A stretch of 36,091 nucleotides of DNA, from assembly GCA_035529435.1 (NCBI GenBank), contig DATKWS010000163.1, positions 1-36,091 of the forward strand, written 5' to 3'. Below the pieces are notes generated by a model. It was not told where the DNA came from. It saw nothing but the letters and a program-made list of their open reading frames with translations, and searched no databases. This stretch comes from DATKWS01 sp035529435. GTDB taxonomy: Bacteria > Krumholzibacteriota > Krumholzibacteriia > Krumholzibacteriales > Krumholzibacteriaceae. This document shows, one piece after another, positions 30,575 through 36,091 of this stretch. Every line of letters begins with the position of its first letter. Within the stretch, counting starts at the first letter, position 1. The position numbers and the translations under genes are program-made.

Positions 30575-32428
30575 ATGAGCAGAATTATTGAGAATAAGGA
30601 TATCAGGAATATCGCCATAATCGCCCACGTGGATCACGGCAAAACCACGCTCGTGGACGCCATGTTCAGGCAGAGCGGCCTGCTCCGCGCCGGGCAGGTT
30701 GTAGAAGAACGGATAATGGACAATATGGACCTCGAGCGCGAGCGCGGCATCACGATCGCCGCCAAGAACTGTTCGGTATCCTGGAAAGGCGTGAAGATAA
30801 ATATCATCGACACGCCGGGTCATTCCGATTTCGGTGCCGAAGTGGAGAGGGCCCTTTCGATGGCCGATGGCGCCATTCTTCTTGTAGACGCGTCCGAAGG
30901 GCCTCTGCCGCAGACACGCTTTGTCCTGAAAAAGACTCTTGAGGCGGGGCTCAAGGTCATCGTCGTGATAAACAAGATCGACCGGAAGGACGCGCGGCCC
31001 GGCCAGGTGCTCGGCGAGATCTATGATCTCTTCATAGATCTCGGCGCCGGGGACGATCAGATCGATTTCCCGGTCCTCTACGCCGCCGGCCGCGACGGGA
31101 TCGCCAAACGGACACTGGAAGAAGAGACGGACAATATTCACCAGTTGCTCGATGCGATTATCGACAAGATCCCGCCCCCGGTCTACGATCCGGAAGAGCC
31201 GTTCCAGATGCTCGTCTCCGATCTCGGATATTCGGATTACCTCGGCAGGCTCGCGGTGGGAAAGATCATCAATGGCGCAGTCAGTTCGAACAGGCTGCTC
31301 GTCTGTATAAACAGGGACGGCGAGCATGTTCCGCTCAAGGTGACGAAACTTCAGAAGTACGAGGGTATATTTTGCCGGCCGGCCGAATCCGCCAGTGCGG
31401 GCGATATCGTAGTCCTTGCCGGGATCGATGACGTCAAGATCGGCGATACTATCTGTACCAGGGAGCATCCAAAAACACTGGAACGCATCTTTATCGACGA
31501 ACCGACCATCTCGATGCGATTCACGATCAACGATTCCCCGTTCAGCGGTCAGGAAGGACGTTTTGTCCAGTCTCCGAAGATACGCGAGCGCCTCCTCAAG
31601 GAGACTCTGATGAACGTCGCGATCCAGATGGAGGAAGACCGCGAGCGTGACAGTTACATCGTCAAAGGGCGTGGAGAATTCCAGATGGCCATACTGATCG
31701 AGACGATGAGAAGGGAAGGATTCGAATTCTGCGTGGGACGCCCACATGTCATATATAAATATGAAAAAGGAAAACGGCTCGAGCCGATCGAACGCCTGTT
31801 CATCGATTGCGAGGAAGAGTTCCTCGGTGCTGTTACAGAGAAACTGGCGTCGCGTAAGGCCAGGATGACGGACCTGGTTAATAACGGTAGCGGCCGGATC
31901 AGAGTCGAATTTTCGGCACCCTCAAGGGCACTCATAGGATATCGGGACGAGTTTCTCACCGACACGAAGGGATCCGGTGTGATGAACTCGTATTTTGCCG
32001 GGTACGAAGAGTACAGGGGGGATTTCAGCACCCGTTTCACCGGATCGATAGTCGCCGACAGGCCGGGTAAGGCCGTGGCCTACGCACTCTGCAACCTCGA
32101 GGCGCGTGGGCGGCTGTTCGTGAAGCCGGGCGATCCTGGATACGAGGGAATGATCGTCGGAGAGCACAACAGGGATGACGATATTAACGTAAACCATTCG
32201 AAGGAGAAGAAACTGTCGAACATGAGGGCAGCCGGAAAGGACGACGCCGTTGTCCTGACGCCCGTGGAACCGATAACGATAGAAAAAGCCCTTAGTTTCA
32301 TCCGCGACGATGAGATGGTCGAGATCACGCCGAAATCGATCCGGCTGAAGAAGACGATTCTTTCCGCCAGAATCAGAAATAACCTCAAGCCCGATTCGTT
32401 CGCAGGCAAAGGTGAAACACCGTTGTAA
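30575..32428 (+). CDS. typA: Ribosome-associated GTPase TypA/BipA
   Basis: The 617-residue translational GTPase acts in ribosome assembly and stress adaptation. The G domain has G1 AHVDHGKTT (residues 17-25), G2 RGITI, G3 DTPGHSDF (79-86) and G4 NKID (133-136). Domains II, III and V follow, with BipA-specific elements such as GRGEFQMAILIETMRREGFE and PSRALIGYRDEFLTDTKGSG. The C-terminal GEHNRDDDINVNHSKEKKLS loop is diagnostic. ATG 30575 is chosen from homology (MSRIIENKDIRNIAIIAHVD); the Shine-Dalgarno is weak and upstream codons are not conserved. It is a single gene with no operon partner. Confidence 0.97.
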   Translation: MSRIIENKDIRNIAIIAHVDHGKTTLVDAMFRQSGLLRAGQVVEERIMDNMDLERERGITIAAKNCSVSWKGVKINIIDTPGHSDFGAEVERALSMADGAILLVDASEGPLPQTRFVLKKTLEAGLKVIVVINKIDRKDARPGQVLGEIYDLFIDLGAGDDQIDFPVLYAAGRDGIAKRTLEEETDNIHQLLDAIIDKIPPPVYDPEEPFQMLVSDLGYSDYLGRLAVGKIINGAVSSNRLLVCINRDGEHVPLKVTKLQKYEGIFCRPAESASAGDIVVLAGIDDVKIGDTICTREHPKTLERIFIDEPTISMRFTINDSPFSGQEGRFVQSPKIRERLLKETLMNVAIQMEEDRERDSYIVKGRGEFQMAILIETMRREGFEFCVGRPHVIYKYEKGKRLEPIERLFIDCEEEFLGAVTEKLASRKARMTDLVNNGSGRIRVEFSAPSRALIGYRDEFLTDTKGSGVMNSYFAGYEEYRGDFSTRFTGSIVADRPGKAVAYALCNLEARGRLFVKPGDPGYEGMIVGEHNRDDDINVNHSKEKKLSNMRAAGKDDAVVLTPVEPITIEKALSFIRDDEMVEITPKSIRLKKTILSARIRNNLKPDSFAGKGETPL

Positions 32429-32562
32429 CCCGTGTGTTTCGTGATACGACCGTACGATTCCCCCTTCACACCCCGGATTCCTTCAGGATGTTCATTATTA
32501 TAGCTCACAAGGATAAAGGATACGGCGCGGCTGTCATGACAAACTCCGATAACGGCGGACAG

Positions 32563-34440
32563 TCAGAACAGCGGGTGATCGCTTCGATGAAATGAGGACG
32601 CGAACGAGATCACGATGAACAGGTGTCCATCAGGGCCGAAGTACGGAATGGGTCTATAGAACGGCGTCTCGATCAGGGTCCAGGTCGTAAACCGATCATA
32701 CGATATCAACAGGTCGCCCCGGTAATTCAGAACGATCGCGATCTCTCCCCCGGGCGCCGCAATCACCAATCGCTCGGGGGGGACAGGCCCCAGCGGGATG
32801 GCCGCCCAGCTTTCTCCCCCGTCGCACGAGCGGAGAATGCCATCCCGGCAGGTGGCGAAGACGTTTCCTGTACGGTCGGCGTCGATCGATTCAATGCGGA
32901 TGGAATCGGTCGCCTGTTCCCACGTATCCCCGCGATCGGCCGATCGCATGATTCCGCATGTTGTTCCGAGATAGACACAACTATCGGCCCCCGCGCCGAT
33001 GCAGAGGGGAGCCGGTTCCCCATACACGTATTCCCAGGGCGCGCCTCCGGCATCGGATCTCAGGACACCGGCGGAGGCAAGACCGTATATCGTCCCGTCC
33101 GCGGCCGCCTCAAGGAGATAGACTTCCGGTGGATCCGCGGAAAACGTATCCGCCCTCGTCCACCGGTTGCCATAGTCGGTCGAGATGAATATGCCATCGC
33201 CGGTGCCGGTGAAGAGGGAACCGTCCGGATGAATCGCCAGAGAGAGCAGTTCCTTATCAGGGTAATAGGTATCAGAGAGACCGTGGCAGGCCCTGGCCCA
33301 GGTCCTGCCCTCGTCGGATGATTTGAGAATGTCACGATTGCTCAATAGGTAGTAGTCGCCGTAAGAATCAATCGCAAGGGAGAGCCCCCATCTATAATCG
33401 AATATGGGCGATACGTACTCCATCGGTGCGACCCAGCTCTGTCCCCCGTCGATCGAGCGAAACGCGCCGTAATAGGCCGTGCCGGCCAGTAGAACATCCT
33501 CTTCGCAGAGGAGCGATAGAATATCGAGACCCTGAAGGCCGTTATCCGACCTCTCCCACGAGTCGCCTCCGTTTATCGACCGGATGATTCCATCACCGCC
33601 CGTGCCCGCCCAGATATATCCCGATCGATCCGTTGATATCGCGTTTATATCCGTACCCGTCGCTCCCCCGTCGATCCGCACCCATGGTTCGCCACCACCG
33701 GAGGATTTGTATATTTCACCGCCGCCCGTTCCGGCCAGTATGTATCCCCCGCCATGGACCGCCAGGCATCGTACATCGAGATTGGCGAGACCGTCCGAGT
33801 GGTCCGTCCAGGATTCTCCCCCGTTCTCCGATGCAAATACGCCCTGCCCACGGCATCCGGCGTAGAGGATTCCGGTGGAACCTGTCACGAGGGCGCCCAC
33901 CGGCGTCTCGATCGATTCCTCGACGACCGGGCTCCATACGCCGCCGTCGTTCGCCGAGCGGAATATCCCGCCGTTGTCGGTGGCCGCGATGATATCCCCG
34001 CCGGCGTTGACGGTCATGGAGCGGATATCGAGGTCGGTCAGGTGGTTGTTGACCTGCGTCCAGCTCGCGCCGTTGTCGCGGGAGACAAAGATCCCTCCTC
34101 CTGAAAGACCGGCGAATAGTGTTTTCCCGTCCTTGACGAGGAGGGCGGTCACATCGCAATCCGTATTCAACCCGAGGTTCTTTTCCCCCCAGCTCTCGCC
34201 GCGGTCGGTGGATCGCCACAGGTTGTGGTATTTCTGTGTTCCCTGAAACAGCGCCCCGTGCCCGTTCGAGGCGAGCGATGGAACGTGTAGATTGTAGACG
34301 GCGCCGGGGATCCGAAACTCAATCCATCCGAACGGTTCTTCTTCCGGAATAATGGCGTCGTCGACGCACGAGCCGAGGATGATGACGGTACCCAGTGAAA
34401 CCGCGAGCAACAGGCCGGTTATGGTAACGAATCTTTTCAT
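32563..34440 (-). CDS. BNR/Asp-box beta-propeller lipoprotein
   Basis: A 625-residue exported protein. Residues 1-25 are a lipoprotein signal (MKRFVTITGLLLAVSLGTVI then ILGSC, lipobox cysteine C25). The rest holds about 13 Asp-box repeats of the form S-x-D-x-G-x-x-W, for example RSTDRGESW, VSRDNGASW, RSINGGDSW, KSSDEGRTW and RSCDGGESW, spaced roughly 40 residues apart. This is the pattern of sialidase/photosystem II stability factor-type propellers. No catalytic residues of sialidases can be assigned. It is probably anchored on the outer face of the cell. The start ATG 34440 is preceded by the tandem paralogue 45 bases upstream, so both are likely co-transcribed. Confidence 0.87.
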   Translation of the reverse strand: MKRFVTITGLLLAVSLGTVIILGSCVDDAIIPEEEPFGWIEFRIPGAVYNLHVPSLASNGHGALFQGTQKYHNLWRSTDRGESWGEKNLGLNTDCDVTALLVKDGKTLFAGLSGGGIFVSRDNGASWTQVNNHLTDLDIRSMTVNAGGDIIAATDNGGIFRSANDGGVWSPVVEESIETPVGALVTGSTGILYAGCRGQGVFASENGGESWTDHSDGLANLDVRCLAVHGGGYILAGTGGGEIYKSSGGGEPWVRIDGGATGTDINAISTDRSGYIWAGTGGDGIIRSINGGDSWERSDNGLQGLDILSLLCEEDVLLAGTAYYGAFRSIDGGQSWVAPMEYVSPIFDYRWGLSLAIDSYGDYYLLSNRDILKSSDEGRTWARACHGLSDTYYPDKELLSLAIHPDGSLFTGTGDGIFISTDYGNRWTRADTFSADPPEVYLLEAAADGTIYGLASAGVLRSDAGGAPWEYVYGEPAPLCIGAGADSCVYLGTTCGIMRSADRGDTWEQATDSIRIESIDADRTGNVFATCRDGILRSCDGGESWAAIPLGPVPPERLVIAAPGGEIAIVLNYRGDLLISYDRFTTWTLIETPFYRPIPYFGPDGHLFIVISFASSFHRSDHPLF

Positions 34441-34466
34441 TTCAACAGATGCAGGCGGTTCCCCCG

Positions 34467-34486
34467 GCGGGTGAAAACGCACCCGC
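34467..34486 (-). promoter_or_regulatory. Hairpin between the two BNR genes
   Basis: GCGGGTG and CACCCGC form a 7-bp stem with loop AAAACG, overlapping the stop codon of the upstream BNR gene. On the minus strand it lies 26 bases before the downstream start codon. No T tract follows. It could modulate the ratio of the two products; function is inferred. Confidence 0.4.
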
Positions 34487-36091
34487 TACGGGCCCGCCGG
34501 GGATGCGCCCCCGAGGGACAGGGTGCTCCTTAAAAGTTCACTGCTTGTCAAAGCATAAACGAAACGATCGGGGTCTGTTAGTATGGCGCGGATAGCATCC
34601 CGCATGCCGTCATTCTGGGGATACAGCCCGGTCATGCCGGTTCTCGTCCAGAGAATTCCACTCCCGACCGTTCCAATGAGGATGTCCTCACCCGCGATAT
34701 GCATCGTGGTGACATCGATGCGCTCCTCGTTGAAGCGCCGCCAGGAGGAGCCGCCGTCGGTGGAGATGAACAACCCCGTTCGCGTCCCGGCCAGAATGTC
34801 ACCGTTGCCGGCGGCCGCAAGCGCCGTTACGCGCAGGTCGGTGAGGCCGGCGTTTATCTGATCCCAAACTATCCCGTCACCGGTATAGCGAAAAACGCCC
34901 CCGAAGTCGGCCCCCGCGAGGAGACGGCCATCACCGGTTTCAATCACGCAGGGGATGTTGTAGCCCTTCATCCCCACGTGCCGCCATTCCGCTCCCCCGC
35001 CGGTCGAGACAAACAGGCCGTTATCCTTGGTGGAGACCGCCATGCTGTCTCCGGTGAGTGTGAACAGTGCCACGATACGATTCCCCGCGAGCCCCGCGCG
35101 GGACCAGCCGGGACTGTCTTCATGAGAGGCATAGACGCCGTCGGCCGTACCGGCCAGTATAGTCCGTTCCGGCCCGTTTGCCAGACAACGCAACTCGATG
35201 CACGGCAGTCCCGTGTTGAACACGGTCCAGCCCTCGAATGCGCCGTCAGCCCGGTAGATTCCTCCGTATGGGATGAGGGTGTAGAAAGAGCCGTTCTCCC
35301 CGATCGCAATGTCAACCGCGTTGTAATATGTGAAACCGAGCATATTCCAGTTCGCGCCATTATCAATCGACCGGCATACGCCCCACCATCCCGTGACGAC
35401 AATGTCTCCGGCCGCATTCACCGCCGCATTACAATTATCGGGCGCACCCGAATAGCCGAATATCGAGACCCAGCGTTCACCACCGTCGTCCGATAGATAC
35501 AGACTGTCAACGCAGAAGGAGAACAGGCGGTCACTTCCATCCAAGAACAGGTCGTATACATGCTGCGGCGTGTGCAGGGTCGTCCAGGTTTCCCCGTCAT
35601 CGCTTGACGCGTAGAGATAGCCCGAGGCATTCGCGAATATCCGGTCCGTGGAGTCGAGCGCCATCTGCGTTATGCGCTTCCCCCAGGGAATATCCATCAG
35701 CCCCTGCCAGTTTTCACCGCCGTCGCGGCTCCTGTACAATCCCCCGCTCGTGGCCGCGAAGAGAACGCCCATCGAATTGACCGCCAGTGATCGCAGATAA
35801 CCCTCCGAGAAAAATCGCTCACAGATTCGCACCCAGCTATCCCCATGATCGCTCGACCGGTAGATGCCGGAGTCGTAGGCCGGCAGGTAGAGGTTGTCGT
35901 TGGCATCTATGAGGAGGGTGCTATGGCAGTCAAAGAGAGAGTCGCAGCTCGACTCTTCCCACGATTCTCCGTGGTCGAGGGACCGCAGTATGTTGCAGTA
36001 ATGCTCCGTTGCGAACAGGCGTCCCTCCGAATCGGACGCGAGGGAGCGCATCTCGAAGACGCCGAGCTCCCGCGCGTCCCAGCTCTCGCCG
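34486..36091 (-). CDS. BNR/Asp-box beta-propeller protein (5' end outside window)
   Basis: The frame is open from the right edge to TAG at 34486-34488, giving at least 534 residues. Asp-box repeats recur throughout: RSLDHGESW, RSSDHGDSW, RSRDGGENW, ASSDDGETW, LSDDGGERW, RSIDNGANW, VSTGGGAEW and ISTDGGSSW, and a further GESW lies at the edge before the first visible methionine, so the gene continues beyond the window. It is a paralogue of the adjacent downstream lipoprotein. Some C-terminal repeats are degenerate (ASHEDSPGW, RYTGDGIVW). The signal peptide would lie outside the window. Confidence 0.85.
   Translation of the reverse strand, partial: GESWDARELGVFEMRSLASDSEGRLFATEHYCNILRSLDHGESWEESSCDSLFDCHSTLLIDANDNLYLPAYDSGIYRSSDHGDSWVRICERFFSEGYLRSLAVNSMGVLFAATSGGLYRSRDGGENWQGLMDIPWGKRITQMALDSTDRIFANASGYLYASSDDGETWTTLHTPQHVYDLFLDGSDRLFSFCVDSLYLSDDGGERWVSIFGYSGAPDNCNAAVNAAGDIVVTGWWGVCRSIDNGANWNMLGFTYYNAVDIAIGENGSFYTLIPYGGIYRADGAFEGWTVFNTGLPCIELRCLANGPERTILAGTADGVYASHEDSPGWSRAGLAGNRIVALFTLTGDSMAVSTKDNGLFVSTGGGAEWRHVGMKGYNIPCVIETGDGRLLAGADFGGVFRYTGDGIVWDQINAGLTDLRVTALAAAGNGDILAGTRTGLFISTDGGSSWRRFNEERIDVTTMHIAGEDILIGTVGSGILWTRTGMTGLYPQNDGMRDAIRAILTDPDRFVYALTSSELLRSTLSLGGASPAGP

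Noticed and set aside
30323..31747. 474-residue minus-strand open frame opposite typA
   Set aside because: Antisense to a highly conserved GTPase gene; shadow frame.
32532..32541. TGTCATGACA palindrome between typA and the BNR lipoprotein gene
   Set aside because: Ten bases, no T run and no second copy; too short to call an operator or terminator.
1..36091. CRISPR arrays or recognisable defence cassettes
   Set aside because: No regularly spaced direct repeats and no cas, toxin-antitoxin, restriction or retron-type genes were seen on either strand.

Overview
The window is a contiguous piece of a GC-rich bacterial chromosome. It opens with the 3' end of tuf and runs through one complete S10-spc-alpha ribosomal block, rpsJ to rplQ with secY, adk, map, infA and rpmJ, all on the + strand (1-17184) and closed by an intrinsic terminator. 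Several features suggest an uncultivated lineage of the FCB superphylum (Krumholzibacteriota, Eisenbacteria or Latescibacteria-like): a secreted protein ending in the PNPFNP-type sorting domain, tandem BNR/Asp-box lipoproteins, and ribosomal proteins with long disordered tails. This placement is inferred from protein style, not from a tree.

Region by region: (1) 1-17245, the ribosomal super-operon. Gene order is textbook, but S5, L30, L15, L17 and, less so, L29 carry low-complexity C-terminal tails, and L18 carries a charged insertion. Strong GC hairpins sit in several of the longer intergenic gaps. (2) 17259-21438, a three-gene cluster: an AEC-family permease, a GlcD/GlcE-like FAD protein and a GlcF-like two-[4Fe-4S] protein. 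It most likely takes up and oxidises a 2-hydroxyacid such as glycolate or lactate. (3) 21464-21627, a promoter and an intact tRNA-Asn(GTT) with encoded CCA. (4) 21733-23753, a REP-like inverted hairpin pair, a clear sigma70-type promoter and a large secreted protein gene. (5) 23811-30413, a patchy, AT-richer accessory zone. It holds a complete insertion sequence with 17-bp TG...CA terminal inverted repeats, a truncated second transposase, a glycosyltransferase fragment, a membrane sulfatase-like protein, a fragment of an HYDG-type propeller protein, a P4-type integrase, a 3' tRNA-Lys(CTT) fragment that looks like an attachment site, and the last 41 codons of a response-regulator receiver domain. 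(6) 30575-32428, typA/bipA. (7) 32563-36091, two tandem minus-strand secreted BNR-repeat proteins, the second running off the right edge.

The core regions work together conventionally: translation, secretion (SecY), nucleotide balance (Adk), N-terminal maturation (Map) and transcription (RpoA). The accessory zone reads as the decayed remains of an integrated element plus transposon insertions. I found no convincing new defence or CRISPR-like system. The most unusual points are the run of disordered ribosomal tails, the tRNA-Lys/receiver-domain junction relic, the Thr in place of the usual metal-ligand His in the sulfatase-like protein, and the REP-like pair.
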